Source: Thiodiazotropha sp040507225
Lineage (GTDB): Bacteria > Pseudomonadota > Gammaproteobacteria > Chromatiales > Chromatiaceae
Direction of reading: 5' to 3'
Assembly (NCBI GenBank): GCA_040507225.1
Contig: JBEVVG010000007.1
Location: 62,001-126,000, forward strand
DNA length: 64,000 nucleotides
Shown: one piece after another, positions 17,027 to 26,446 of the stretch
How the letters are laid out: each line of letters opens with the position of its first letter
How positions within the stretch are numbered: the first letter of the stretch is position 1
Notes under the pieces: model-generated
What the model saw: the letters and a program-made list of their open reading frames with translations, nothing else
Told to the model about the DNA's origin: nothing
Databases searched by the model: none
Position numbers and translations under genes: made by a program

Positions 17027-18172
17027 TTAAAGACAAAACTGTTTAACCAGTGACTTTATCAGGTTAATAGCAGGTTGAATATGAGACATGGGTAAATACT
17101 CATCCGGCTGATGGGCCTGGTCGATGTGACCGGGACCGCAGACCACGGTTTGAATACCCAGGCTGTTGAAATAGGGGCCTTCGGTACCGAAGGCCACCGC
17201 GCCTGCGGGGGTGTCCGTAAGCCGTTCCAGGGCCTGGACGATGGCCGCGTCGCGGGCTGTTTCCATGGCGGGAATGCCTTCGAAGACTGGAAAACTCTCC
17301 CATTTGAGGCGGCTTTCGCGCAGGCTGTTGGACAGGCGTTCATGCAACTCCCCGCGCAGCGACTCCAGGTCCATGCCGGGCAGGGGACGCAGGTCGAACT
17401 GCACCTCGCATTGACCGCAGATACGATTGGGATTGTCACCGCCATGAATGTGTCCCAGGTTGAGTGTGGGAACTTCGATTTCGAATGCCGGGTTGCGATA
17501 CCGGCGTTGCAGATCCTCGCGCCAGTCGATGATTTCACCCAGCACCTGAACCATGCCGTCCAGGGCGTTGACGCCCAGCGCAGGATTGCTCGAATGGCCA
17601 GCCTGGCCGATCAGGCGCACCGCTTCCATGGAGATGCCTTTGTGCATGCGCACCGGCTTCAGACTGGTGGGTTCGCCGATCACCGCATGACGACCCAGGC
17701 GGTGATGCAGGTCGAGCAGGTGCTTCGCGCCACACATGCTGCTCTCTTCGTCCGCGGTGGCGATGATCACCAGGGGTTGCCTGAGTTGTTGCAGTGGCAG
17801 TTCCCGGATCGCCTCTATGACCACGGCGAAGAAACCTTTCATGTCCGCGGTGCCAAGACCATAGAAACGCTGATCCCGCTCGGTGAGGGTGAACGGGTCC
17901 TGGCGCCACAGGTCCGGGTCGCAGGGTACGGTGTCGGTATGTCCCGAGAGCACCAGACCCTCGCTGCCCTGACCGGCGGAGGCGATCAGGTTGAGTTTGC
18001 CGGGATGCCCGGGAATGGTCTGAATCTCAGTGCTGAATCCCAGTCCGCTCAGCCATTGGTCGAGTAACTCGATTACCGGGGCGTTTCCCATGTCCCAGTC
18101 GGGATTGACGCTGCTAATGGAAGCCGCGCCGATCAAGCGGCTCAGCATTTCAACAAACGGAGGGGTGTTCAT
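17027..18172 (-). CDS. argE: acetylornithine deacetylase ArgE
   Basis: A zinc-dependent M20-family hydrolase that removes acetate from N-acetylornithine to give ornithine. Metal-binding motifs include GHTDTVP and the catalytic ADEESS region; a dimerisation lid follows. The ATG at 18172 gives 381 residues, the usual length. The frame continues upstream for 186 codons, but that part is antisense to non-homologous sequence and is rejected. First gene of the argE-argA operon. Confidence 0.93.
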   Translation of the reverse strand: MNTPPFVEMLSRLIGAASISSVNPDWDMGNAPVIELLDQWLSGLGFSTEIQTIPGHPGKLNLIASAGQGSEGLVLSGHTDTVPCDPDLWRQDPFTLTERDQRFYGLGTADMKGFFAVVIEAIRELPLQQLRQPLVIIATADEESSMCGAKHLLDLHHRLGRHAVIGEPTSLKPVRMHKGISMEAVRLIGQAGHSSNPALGVNALDGMVQVLGEIIDWREDLQRRYRNPAFEIEVPTLNLGHIHGGDNPNRICGQCEVQFDLRPLPGMDLESLRGELHERLSNSLRESRLKWESFPVFEGIPAMETARDAAIVQALERLTDTPAGAVAFGTEGPYFNSLGIQTVVCGPGHIDQAHQPDEYLPMSHIQPAINLIKSLVKQFCL

Positions 18173-18421
18173 GGCTCCGATTCTGTGTCCATGGAGGGGA
18201 ACATGCAACTGGAATATGCACTGGCACGTTTTATGACAAAGCAGGCGATCTTGCCCCCGCTCGGCATGGCTCGCGGTGTGGGTGGGGCATGGTAAACTTG
18301 AAAAAGTATCCGACCTTTGCTTTACCTTGAATACCTGTGTGTCATTAATGAGTTCTGACCTGGCGCGCCAGGGAACTTGATCATCAACCCGGATTCTCAG
18401 TAAACAACGGTAGCAACAGCC

Positions 18422-18829
18422 ATGCGCCTGTATATCCGACACCCCACAGACGTGCCCATCGACTTTCAACTGGGTGGGCGGGTAACCATGAACCGGGAGC
18501 AGCTGACCAACTACAGTACCGGTGGACTCTGCTTTATGTCTGATCAGTTGATCGAGACAGGTACCGAAATCAATATCGCAATACCGATCATGCCGCCGCG
18601 CTTCCATGCCACGGGGGTGGTGGTCTGGTGCCGGGAGGAGCAGCAGGGTTTTCTGGTCGGGGTCAAGTTTGTCGAAACGGAAACGGCATATGCGGTGCGC
18701 ATGGTGGAGCAGCTTTGCTATATTGAGCAATACAAACAGATGGTGAAAACCCTCGAAGACCGGGATCTGACAGGGGAGGAAGCAGCCATGGAATGGATCG
18801 AAAAATACGCCGGAGAATTCCCAACCTGA
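18422..18829 (+). CDS. PilZ-domain protein
   Basis: 135 residues. The PilZ signature appears as an N-terminal RLYIRHP (RxxxR-like) and NYSTGGL ([D/N]xSxxG), so it likely binds c-di-GMP. A C-terminal helix (from about residue 85) follows the barrel. It may link c-di-GMP made by the diguanylate cyclases in this window to motility, pili or secretion. An orphan PilB/GspE-type ATPase lies 3.4 kb away. Its coding end overlaps an alternative upstream start of the next gene. Confidence 0.85.
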   Translation: MRLYIRHPTDVPIDFQLGGRVTMNREQLTNYSTGGLCFMSDQLIETGTEINIAIPIMPPRFHATGVVVWCREEQQGFLVGVKFVETETAYAVRMVEQLCYIEQYKQMVKTLEDRDLTGEEAAMEWIEKYAGEFPT

Positions 18830-18843
18830 TTGGAGCCAGCCTC

Positions 18844-19344
18844 GTGCGAAACAACAGAATCATAGTCTCGCTACTCATGTTTTTCGGAATGATCCCGGGT
18901 CTTGTGTCTGCCGGGGATGTTATTACGGTCAAGAGACTCAACCCCGATCTGGCCTGGGAACTGGTAAAACACGCAGTGGATGCCTGCCGGGCCCAGGGTT
19001 ATCAGGTGACTGCCGTGGTGGTCGACCGTGACGGTGCGGAGTCGGCGGTACTGCGGGATGCGGCCGCCAGCCGTTTTACCATTCAGATCGCCCGGGAGAA
19101 GGCCAATGCCGTACTCCTGTCCGGGGTGGCATCCGGTGTGTTCCGGGACAACCGCAGGGACATTCAGCAGGAGATGAATCACGTCGAGGGTATCCTGGTG
19201 CTCCAGGGCGGCCTGCCGATCACCGCCGGCGGTTCACTGCTGGGCGCCCTGGGCGTGAGTGGCGCCCCGGGAGGCGAGCGGGATGAGGTTTGTGCCAGCC
19301 AGGCCCTGGAAAAGATCCAGGAGCGTCTGGAATTCGCGGAATGA
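18844..19344 (+). CDS. GlcG/HbpS-family exported protein
   Basis: The GTG at 18844, with GGAG 9 nt upstream, gives a 166-residue protein with a signal peptide (about residues 1-24, cleavage after VSA). The mature part is a GlcG/HbpS (DUF336) domain with the family patterns VVVDRDGAESAVLRD and QGGLPI. Members bind haem or cobalamin-like cofactors, or have unknown roles. The frame is open back to 18793, but that would place basic residues before the signal and overlap the PilZ gene. Probably cotranscribed with the PilZ gene, 14 nt upstream. Confidence 0.83.
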   Translation: MRNNRIIVSLLMFFGMIPGLVSAGDVITVKRLNPDLAWELVKHAVDACRAQGYQVTAVVVDRDGAESAVLRDAAASRFTIQIAREKANAVLLSGVASGVFRDNRRDIQQEMNHVEGILVLQGGLPITAGGSLLGALGVSGAPGGERDEVCASQALEKIQERLEFAE

Positions 19345-19452
19345 CGCCCGTCATGTGTGGCAGTCCCGGCAGTCTTTATCCCCACGCCCGCATGGTCCAC
19401 CCGGCTGGACTGCAACCCTGATACGTAGCCTGTCCGGTGAAAGGGAGACTCA

Positions 19453-20121
19453 GTGGGTACACAAACTGAAATAACCAGCAACCAATATTCACTCGGTGAG
19501 GAGATTGCCCATGCGATTACGCACGGGGTAGGAATCCTGCTGAGTGTGGCGGGGCTTGCCCTGCTGGTCACTTTTGCCGCTCTGTATGGGAATGTCTGGC
19601 ATGTGGTCAGCAGCAGCATCTACGGTGCAACCCTGATCCTCATGTACACCGCTTCAACCCTCTACCACAGCATACCCATGCCACGGGCCAAGCGGGTATT
19701 GCAGCGCCTGGACCATGCCGCCATCTTTCTCCTGATTGCCGGGACCTACACGCCATATACCCTGGTGAACATGAGAGGCGAATGGGGGTGGCTGCTGTTC
19801 AGTCTGGTCTGGGGAATCGCCCTGCTGGGCGTGCTGTTCGAGTTTCTCCGCAGGGATCGTTTCAAATGGCTCTCATTGAGCCTCTACCTGGGTTTGGGCT
19901 GGTTGGTCGTGGTCGCCATCAAACCGCTCATCGATTCCGTGGAAACCGGTGGTCTGTGGCTGCTTCTGGCAGGAGGCATCTGTTACTCCCTGGGTGTCAT
20001 CTTCTATGTCTGGAAGCGCCTGGCGTACCATCATGCGGTATGGCACCTGTTTGTCATGGCCGGAAGTGTGTTGCACTTCTTTTCGGTGCTGTTTTACGTG
20101 GTTCCCTCCGCTGATGGGTGA
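19453..20121 (+). CDS. hemolysin III / TrhA family membrane protein
   Basis: 222 residues with seven hydrophobic helices and the PAQR-type zinc site: EEIAHAITHG, STLYHSIP and a His-rich last helix (HHAVWHLFVMAGSVLHF). Bacterial members (YqfA/TrhA) affect membrane lipid balance; direct hemolysis is not implied. The GTG start is backed by AAGGGAGA 4 nt upstream. It stands alone between an exported protein and a convergent small membrane protein. Confidence 0.92.
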   Translation: MGTQTEITSNQYSLGEEIAHAITHGVGILLSVAGLALLVTFAALYGNVWHVVSSSIYGATLILMYTASTLYHSIPMPRAKRVLQRLDHAAIFLLIAGTYTPYTLVNMRGEWGWLLFSLVWGIALLGVLFEFLRRDRFKWLSLSLYLGLGWLVVVAIKPLIDSVETGGLWLLLAGGICYSLGVIFYVWKRLAYHHAVWHLFVMAGSVLHFFSVLFYVVPSADG

Positions 20122-20160
20122 GGCTGATCAGGGAGCCGTCAGGGCGGTTACCTGGCACAC

Positions 20161-20478
20161 CTACTTCATATACAACCCGGCCGCGACGGAGGCGATGCTG
20201 ACAAGGAAAAACAGCGCAGCCGAATATCGCCACATGGTGTAGTTCAGGGTCTGGGCATTGCTGTTGTGCAACACGATGGCCAGGATCCCGGCGATGAAAA
20301 ACACACCTCCCGCTGCAAACGCAATGATCTGAAGATATTCGATCTTGATCTGGTTCGAACCCTGTACCCCGCTGCCGATGGTTTCAAACTTGTTCGCCAG
20401 GAGTGGGGTGCTGATCAGCAGACCAAGGGAAAACATCAATCTGCGTATCCCTGAAAGGGTGCCGGGTCTGAGTAACAT
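20161..20478 (-). CDS. small membrane protein of unknown family
   Basis: 105 residues with three hydrophobic stretches (about residues 12-28, which may be a signal, 48-68 and 83-102). I do not recognise the family. It lies convergent to the hemolysin-III gene, 39 nt away. AGGAG precedes its ATG. Composition matches the neighbourhood, so I take it as a real gene, but function is unknown. Confidence 0.6.
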   Translation of the reverse strand: MLLRPGTLSGIRRLMFSLGLLISTPLLANKFETIGSGVQGSNQIKIEYLQIIAFAAGGVFFIAGILAIVLHNSNAQTLNYTMWRYSAALFFLVSIASVAAGLYMK

Positions 20479-20863
20479 GATGCGCTCCTGAGGGTTTATC
20501 GATCCTGTATGTCTTTAGGGTTGTGCGACTTGCGGTTGCTGGGGCGGCCCCGCACGGGGAGCCCAGTCCGTGGATCGGGTGTTTTGTCACCCCGTCAGCT
20601 CCGTTTGTCCCGGTTCCCCGAATACGCCCCTCCTGCTCCGGGGGGGATCCGAGAAATAACTAAAAATCAGCATCTTACCCTATGTACTATATATACGAGA
20701 TGACACCAGAATGAAAGCTTCGAAGATGATTTGTGCATCAATTCACGGTATTGAAAAGAGCGCCACGGCGCCTTCCTGAAGATTTTGTCACAAATTATCA
20801 GACCAATTTGCTATATTATGCGGCGGTTTTTGGCAGTTTTAACCAATTTTTCAGGATGTTCTC
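20479..20863. other. 385-base intergenic region
   Basis: Holds the upstream regions of the small membrane protein (minus) and the outer-membrane barrel (plus). The first half is GC-rich with short CCCCG/CGGGG stems; the last 180 bases are AT-rich and contain an extended -10 promoter. No coding sequence supported. Confidence 0.5.
20809..20817 (+). promoter_or_regulatory. extended -10 promoter for outer-membrane barrel gene
   Basis: TGCTATATT matches TGnTATAAT at 8 of 9 positions, 46 nt upstream of the ATG at 20864. A TTGTCA at 20785 is too far for a standard -35 (21 nt), so the extended -10 probably carries the promoter. Confidence 0.35.
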
Positions 20864-21427
20864 ATGAAGAAAACGATCGGCGCCATCTTGGCAGTTGCAG
20901 GTGTGGCATTGGCTGGCACACCGGTCTGGGCTGCGGACAACTGGGGATTTCTCCCGGTCAAGAGTGACGGTTTCGACCCGGACATGACATTGTCCTTCAT
21001 GGGCGGCATCACGGATCCCATGCCCCACGGACTCGACGCGGATTTGAGTTTCGGTCTTGAACTCTCCATGAACTGTTTTTTACTGGACCCACCCCAGGGC
21101 ACCATTCGTCAGCAGATCAGTTATATGCAGTACGACGACAGTGGCCTGAAGATCACCAGTTTCGAGATGAATCCCCACTACCTGTATCGGGTGGATGATA
21201 AGTTTTCCATCGGCATCGGACCGGGCATCGGTTACGTGGATGCGGATGGCCGCAATGTCAACGAGGGCGCCCTGGCGATTCAGGGTGGTGTGAGTCTGCA
21301 CTACAAAATGAGCAATCACCTGTTCCTGGGCGCTGAGGCCCGCTATCAGTGGACACGGGAACTGGATGATACCAATGACGACCTGAAGAACACCCGGATC
21401 TTCGGTAAGGTTGGATATCGCTTCTAA
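20864..21427 (+). CDS. outer-membrane beta-barrel protein
   Basis: 187 residues with a signal peptide (1-23, cleavage after VWA). The mature part alternates polar and hydrophobic strands and ends in GKVGYRF, a C-terminal Phe typical of Bam-inserted barrels. It resembles the OmpW/OmpA-like eight-strand group in size. Transported substrate or role unknown. It is a single gene with its own promoter; 449 non-coding bases follow. Confidence 0.78.
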   Translation: MKKTIGAILAVAGVALAGTPVWAADNWGFLPVKSDGFDPDMTLSFMGGITDPMPHGLDADLSFGLELSMNCFLLDPPQGTIRQQISYMQYDDSGLKITSFEMNPHYLYRVDDKFSIGIGPGIGYVDADGRNVNEGALAIQGGVSLHYKMSNHLFLGAEARYQWTRELDDTNDDLKNTRIFGKVGYRF

Positions 21428-21876
21428 CAAGCCTGTTGATACAGGGTTCCGGGTTCCGGCCGCAAAGCAGATGAAACGCTGTGACCCTGACCTCCCTGCC
21501 GCACGGACGCGGAATTGCTACCGCACATACAGCTGGCTGGCCAATTGCCATGACGGTCGGCGCTCGATGCCATCGAGTTTCCCTGAGTGACTTTTCGGAC
21601 GAACACCCTTCGATATTCGTTGCTTGTGATGACGCTGATCAAAACGTCGTCGCCATAAAAATTAACAGATTTCAGACCCAATACACTGTTTTTGCCCGAT
21701 TCGATGAGCCGGGTCGCCGCTGAGGTGTGCTAGCATCTTGAGCAGTTGTCATGACGGGAACAGGGTCGGTTCGGACATACACGGAATGTTGCAAATTCCA
21801 CTGAGCCGGCCATCAGTCCAGGGTATGGATCCCCGCAGCGATTCTTAAGGACCCGTCTTACGAAAGGAATCTCGGA
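21428..21876. other. 449-base intergenic region, no gene seen
   Basis: Between the barrel gene and the VirK/YbjX-like gene. Short open frames exist on both strands but lack ribosome-binding sites and recognisable protein character. No strong hairpin or palindrome was seen. Confidence 0.4.
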
Positions 21877-22854
21877 ATGTTTCAAAGACTGTCGCTTATT
21901 CTGAAGTCTTCGGCAAAGATCACCCTGGAACCGGAAAACCGCAAGGCCAGGCTCAGTCCCCTCAAATATGGTTCAGTTCAGGGACGCATTGCCTATTTCG
22001 TCATGGCAATGCTCAATGCCAAGGATGTGGTCTTCATGAAACGGGATACGGTCAACCGCTTTCGTCTCCTGATGGAACGGCATCCTGAGGCGATTCCCAG
22101 CATTTTCTGGCCTTACCAGTGCAAGCATTGGAATACCTCTGAACGTGTAGAGCATCTCTACAGCCATTTTCAGACGCTGCCGAGGCTGCCCTACGAAATC
22201 GACTGCCAGGCCAACCATGAAAGAATTCTCGCGGAGGCCGACGATGTCTACCCGGGGCTGCGCATAGTCATCGACAAGAACGGACTGTTCATGAGGGAGG
22301 GCATGTTGACCCTGAATACCTTTGTCGGGCATGAGCGCATGTTCACCATTGCCTTTTCATTTTCCAGCGACGACTCAGGACAGGTTTGTGCATTGGTCGG
22401 TGCGATTCAGGGACGCCGGATGCCGCATATCGAAGCACTCTACCGGGATATGACCCGGGTAACCCATGGAGTCAGGCCTCGCGATATGATGGTCGAGGTG
22501 TTTCAGATCTTTTGCCGATGGGTCGGAGTGGAACGCATTTATGCGATTGCCGACTCACATCGCCAGCATAAACATTACTTCTATTTTCTGAAGAACAAGC
22601 GCGATTCCCTGCATCTCGACTACGATGAGGTGTGGGCCGACCGGGGGGGGAGAAGATGCAGCGAGGCCTTTTTCGAACTCTCGACCCGGCCGGTTTTCAG
22701 GCCACTGGAGAAGATTGTTTCGAAGAAGCGTTCGATGTACCGGAAACGTTACGCGATGCTGAATCGTCTTGAACAGAGGTTGAAATCCGGACTGCATACC
22801 TTCGCCCGGGACAAGCAGCTTGCGGCTCCCCAAAGGGTGCGCTCAACAGGTTGA
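21877..22854 (+). CDS. VirK/YbjX family protein (DUF535)
   Basis: 325 residues, soluble, with the DUF535 signature region (HERMFTIAFSF ... VCALVGAIQGRR ... GVRPRDMMVEVFQIF). Members include Shigella VirK and E. coli YbjX, linked to outer-membrane protein localisation and envelope stress, but with no known chemistry. GAAAGGAA precedes the ATG. It is convergent with the MscS gene, 44 nt apart. Family assignment is firm; function is not. Confidence 0.85.
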   Translation: MFQRLSLILKSSAKITLEPENRKARLSPLKYGSVQGRIAYFVMAMLNAKDVVFMKRDTVNRFRLLMERHPEAIPSIFWPYQCKHWNTSERVEHLYSHFQTLPRLPYEIDCQANHERILAEADDVYPGLRIVIDKNGLFMREGMLTLNTFVGHERMFTIAFSFSSDDSGQVCALVGAIQGRRMPHIEALYRDMTRVTHGVRPRDMMVEVFQIFCRWVGVERIYAIADSHRQHKHYFYFLKNKRDSLHLDYDEVWADRGGRRCSEAFFELSTRPVFRPLEKIVSKKRSMYRKRYAMLNRLEQRLKSGLHTFARDKQLAAPQRVRSTG

Positions 22855-22898
22855 CGCTGACGGTAACTCAAGCTGACGGGCTGGCGCTGCACACGCGC

Positions 22899-23969
22899 TC
22901 AGGTGGAGTCCGGGAGATTGTCTATCCAGTGCGTCAATGGGGTATTCAGTCCGATGTCCATCTGAATCGATCGGTCATAGGCGGTCCGGTTGACCGTAAA
23001 CTCCGCCTCGATGAGTCGGTAAGCGCTGCTGATCCGATAGGACAGCCGCCAGGTCACGGCGTGGTCGCCGTTTTCCACAATGCTCACCTTGGGCGGTCGC
23101 TCCTGGTCAATCAGGGAACCGGAATCAGCCACATCCTGCCACACCTGTTTGAGGAACCGTTCGATCACCTCGCCGTCATAGCCGTATCCAATCTTGAAGT
23201 CCGCGTAACAATCCAGTTTGCCATTCGAGTCACTGGTGAGGATCTCGATCTTGCTGGCGCGAAAGCGGGAGTTGGGTAGCAGGATCTTGTATTTCCTGCG
23301 CAGATCCTTGAATACCGTCTGGGTCAGTGTGGTGCGGATCACCACGCCGAGAAGATCGAGTTCCTTCACCTGTATGACCGAGCCCGGTTCGACATCATTG
23401 TTATACAGCAGGATCAAGCCGTTGATATTGTCCGGCGCCCAAACATCCTTGGTGGAGTAGACGATCAGCAATACGGCACCGAGCACCGAAGTGGCGTGCA
23501 GCCAGCTGGTCATCTCCCAGGTGTTGATGATAATGAGGAAAGAGATCACCGCTGCCACGATCCAGCCGATCAGGCCGATGATCTCCGATTGATAGGTGTG
23601 GGTCAGGATCTCGGTGTCGTCGATTTCACGGGTTCTTCCATAACGTTTCAGGACCTGCAGCTGGAACAGGTGGGCCAGCAGGTAGGCGCACAGCAGGGTC
23701 AGTCCGGTGATCGAAAGCGGGCGTGCCTTATCGGTGAAAAACACCGCCAGGAAGTACATCAGGAAGAGAATGATATTGACCGTCCTCAGGACCCAGACAC
23801 TGGCCTGGTGCTTGCGGTCGGTGGGGGGGTAGCCGAATTTGCTGACAATTCGGGATGAGAGCAGGAAGATCAGGGTATTGATGATCAACACGCCGTAATC
23901 GAACAGGCTGAATACCCGGTCGAGTCGCTCGTAGTAAGCCTGTCCAATGTGATTGATGAGTTCTTCCAA
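22899..23969 (-). CDS. MscS-family mechanosensitive channel
   Basis: 356 residues. Five hydrophobic helices occupy about residues 25-185, followed by the MscS beta domain (DVEPGSVIQVKELDLLGVV, LRRKYKILLPNS) and a C-terminal alpha/beta domain. The pore helix is not glycine/alanine-rich like E. coli MscS, so gating may differ. Members relieve turgor on hypo-osmotic shock or act in signalling. A close run of genes on the minus strand (CbiX-like gene) follows 61 nt upstream, but no operon is certain. Confidence 0.83.
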   Translation of the reverse strand: MEELINHIGQAYYERLDRVFSLFDYGVLIINTLIFLLSSRIVSKFGYPPTDRKHQASVWVLRTVNIILFLMYFLAVFFTDKARPLSITGLTLLCAYLLAHLFQLQVLKRYGRTREIDDTEILTHTYQSEIIGLIGWIVAAVISFLIIINTWEMTSWLHATSVLGAVLLIVYSTKDVWAPDNINGLILLYNNDVEPGSVIQVKELDLLGVVIRTTLTQTVFKDLRRKYKILLPNSRFRASKIEILTSDSNGKLDCYADFKIGYGYDGEVIERFLKQVWQDVADSGSLIDQERPPKVSIVENGDHAVTWRLSYRISSAYRLIEAEFTVNRTAYDRSIQMDIGLNTPLTHWIDNLPDST

Positions 23970-24030
23970 ACCTGGTTCCTGCCGGGTTGATGGTGGTGTC
24001 CCCTCGGAGCGGCCCGCTGCCCGCCGCCGC

Positions 24031-24882
24031 TCAGTCTGGTAACACGGAGTCGAGCCGGTCCATGAGGATCGGGATCAAATCCGGATGATCGCCGACCAGC
24101 CCACTGATCCGGATTGACCAGTTGGGGAAGTTTTGTCTGACTCGTTCGCAGATGCTTTCGATGTCGCCTCCCGGTCCGGCATGGCGTCCCGGGGAGAGAA
24201 ACAGCAATGACAGGTCGATCGGGGTGCGCGCGTCCCGGCCGCCTTCGGACATCAGCACATCCTCGAGCAAACCGCCATTGAAATCATACTGGACTCCCGT
24301 ACGGCGTTCCATGACGGCTTCGTGGAGCGTGGTCTGGGCGCCGAGGTGCTTGGCCAGGACATCGGCCAGATAGCGGCGCACGGCAGTGACCGAGGGTATG
24401 GGGGAGCCGTGGTCGACCAGTATCACCCGCTGTGTTTGCGCAGGCAGTTGCGCGCGCAATATTTCAGCCAGCCTGGGTTCGCCCTCGGGTAGCGGGCAGA
24501 GCACCTCAGCGACGCTGACCCCGAATGGGCCGTATGATTCGCTCAGGCGCTGCACCTGATCGGGAATGAAAGAGGTGAGCGCCCGACTCGGTCCGAAAAA
24601 CAGGGGCAATATGACGAACTCACGTTCACCCTGGAGCAGCCGTCTCTGCAGCAGGGCGGGCAGGGTGTCCGCGGGTTGCCCGGCGAGCTCCGTTGCAGGA
24701 ATCTTGTCGGCATGCTGCAGGGATACCGGTAAAACACTGCGGCCGGCAGCCGCGGAGAGTGAATGGGCGAGATGCCGCAGGTTCAGCACCGATTCAGGGC
24801 GGCGGGAACCGTTGTCTGCCAAGAGTATGGTGGGTGAATTCATCGTTCTGGACATGTCGTGATTTATGACATGCTCAGACAT
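24031..24882 (-). CDS. CbiX/sirohydrochlorin chelatase-like two-domain protein
   Basis: 283 residues forming two CbiX-type halves. The second half has the family start LVDHGSP with the metal/catalytic His; the first reads LADNGSR, with Asn in place of His. Class II chelatases insert Co, Ni or Fe into tetrapyrroles. Long CbiX proteins arise by duplication, and one active site often decays, as seems true here. Starts at 24882, 24855 or 24843 are all possible. No cobalamin or sirohaem genes lie nearby. Confidence 0.8.
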   Translation of the reverse strand: MSEHVINHDMSRTMNSPTILLADNGSRRPESVLNLRHLAHSLSAAAGRSVLPVSLQHADKIPATELAGQPADTLPALLQRRLLQGEREFVILPLFFGPSRALTSFIPDQVQRLSESYGPFGVSVAEVLCPLPEGEPRLAEILRAQLPAQTQRVILVDHGSPIPSVTAVRRYLADVLAKHLGAQTTLHEAVMERRTGVQYDFNGGLLEDVLMSEGGRDARTPIDLSLLFLSPGRHAGPGGDIESICERVRQNFPNWSIRISGLVGDHPDLIPILMDRLDSVLPD

Positions 24883-24980
24883 TTTTTATCCGAACTCAAG
24901 GGGGGCTGAATCGATCGGTTTGTGTTCTCGTGGGGCAACTGCACTTTATGGCGGACCCCTGTCCGCAGCCAGAGCACGCA

Positions 24981-25004
24981 TGCGAATCCATGACCGGGTT
25001 CGCA
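24981..25004. other. stem-loop between divergent genes
   Basis: TGCGAATCC, loop ATGACC, GGGTTCGCA: a 9-bp stem with one G-T pair, midway in the gap between the CbiX-like gene and the membrane protein. It could be an operator or a transcript leader element. Confidence 0.35.
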
Positions 25005-25122
25005 GGAAGCGCCGTAAAGCGTGTAATTTCAGGGGTAATTGCGCATTGTCATACCGCGCTGAAACACAGCTGGTAGGATCGCCGCCTGTTCATCAAGCTG
25101 TATTCGAACAAGGGGTTGCCAC

Positions 25123-26331
25123 ATGCTCAGCCGTCACGAAGCGTCATTCAATCCTCAGGTTTTCCTGTCTGCCCTCGGGGCGGGGGGACTGACGATTTCA
25201 TTCTTTCTTTATCCGCAGTTCATGCTGCCTCACCCGGGTGCGCCGATGGTTACCTACGAGGTGTTGCAACAGGTTCTGATGGGTGAAAATCGCTGGGCGT
25301 CCGCCCTCCTGGCTGCCGATCTGCTGCTGGTTCTGGTATTTGCCTTCATTCACTACCACCTGCTGGGGCGCAGTCTGCTCGCCTATCGCAGGTTCCGCCA
25401 GAGTTCGGCTTACACTGCACTGAAGCAGAGTAACGCGGAGGTCTCTCTGATGGCCATACCGCTTACTCTGAGTATGAGTGTCAATGTGCTGTTCGTGCTC
25501 GGAGCACTGTTCGTGCCCGGGCTCTGGCAGGTCGTGGAAGGCCTGTTTCCGGTTGCGTTGCTGGCCTACCTCGCGATCGGCGCCTATGCCCTGCATATCT
25601 ATGGTGATTACTTCACCCGTTTGATGACCCGGGGGGATTTCGACTTCGACGGCAACAACGATCTGAGTCAGCTGATGGCGATCTTCGCATTCGCCATGCT
25701 GGCCACCGGCCTGGCCGGACCAGGTGCCATGAGTCACAGCCAGGCGATCAATGCCCTGGGCATCTTTGGTTCCCTGTTTTTCCTTTCATTGGCCGTGTTG
25801 CTCAGTCTCGTCAAACTGGTGTTGGCCATGAAATCGATCCTGCGTCAGGGTATCTCTCAAAAGTCGAGTTACACCCTGTGGATCCTGATCCCCATCCTGA
25901 CCCTGTTCGGTATCAGCTCGATTCGTATCATCATGGGATTGCACCACGGTTTCGAGGAACCGCTCTCCAAGCCGGGACTGTTCGTATTTACCTCGGTGAT
26001 CCTCTCCCTGGAGATCCTCGCGGGGCTGCTGGGTTATCAGGTGATGAAGCGATTGGGTTACTTCGATGACTATCTGCGCGGTTCGAAACGGGATGTGGGC
26101 AGCTTCGCCCTGGTCTGTCCCGGGGTGGCGATTTTCGTGTTCGGTTTCTTTTTCATCAGTTTCGGTCTGTTGAAGAATGGACTGGTGGCGCCCCTGTCGC
26201 CGGTATACTTCATCATATTGCTGCCATTCGTATGGGTTCAGATGAAGACGGTTGGGGTATTTTTAAGACTCAACTGTCACTTGCTGGGGTATGGATTCTG
26301 TCGCTTCGGGGTCAGTGTCCAGAAAGGTTGA
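25123..26331 (+). CDS. polytopic membrane protein, possibly TsoY/SLAC1-like
   Basis: 402 residues with about ten hydrophobic helices across the whole length and no large soluble domain. The opening pattern SALGAGGLTISFFLYPQF, short loops and overall size recall the TsoY-type membrane (seleno)proteins and, more remotely, SLAC1/TehA anion channels. I am not sure of either. No in-frame TGA that could encode selenocysteine is present. It is divergent from the CbiX-like gene and 115 nt before a diguanylate cyclase. Transport or sulfur/redox roles are guesses. Confidence 0.6.
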   Translation: MLSRHEASFNPQVFLSALGAGGLTISFFLYPQFMLPHPGAPMVTYEVLQQVLMGENRWASALLAADLLLVLVFAFIHYHLLGRSLLAYRRFRQSSAYTALKQSNAEVSLMAIPLTLSMSVNVLFVLGALFVPGLWQVVEGLFPVALLAYLAIGAYALHIYGDYFTRLMTRGDFDFDGNNDLSQLMAIFAFAMLATGLAGPGAMSHSQAINALGIFGSLFFLSLAVLLSLVKLVLAMKSILRQGISQKSSYTLWILIPILTLFGISSIRIIMGLHHGFEEPLSKPGLFVFTSVILSLEILAGLLGYQVMKRLGYFDDYLRGSKRDVGSFALVCPGVAIFVFGFFFISFGLLKNGLVAPLSPVYFIILLPFVWVQMKTVGVFLRLNCHLLGYGFCRFGVSVQKG

Positions 26332-26446
26332 GGAGGATATGAAGGGCGTTCCGTTGCCTGGAAACTTTGATCTTGATCACCTTTTATGTGATTAATTGTG
26401 AAATGCCCGGGAGGTTGGGCGATATAGTGACAACCGCTTTAAATAA

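Noticed and set aside
18359..18372. 14-bp palindrome CCTGGCGCGCCAGG upstream of the PilZ gene
   Set aside because: No spacer or repeat partner; in GC-rich DNA such short palindromes arise by chance, and nothing ties it to regulation.
18173..18730. 186-codon N-terminal extension of argE
   Set aside because: It runs antisense through the PilZ gene and is unlike any M20 enzyme; the ATG at 18172 gives the normal length.
21424..21681. 85-codon minus-strand frame after the outer-membrane barrel gene
   Set aside because: Amino-acid make-up is not protein-like and no start signal is visible.
26376..26392. ATCAC-N7-GTGAT dyad before the membrane diguanylate cyclase, considered as a CRP/FNR site
   Set aside because: Arms of 5 bp and the wrong spacing and sequence for CRP (TGTGA-N6-TCACA) or FNR (TTGAT-N4-ATCAA); likely chance.
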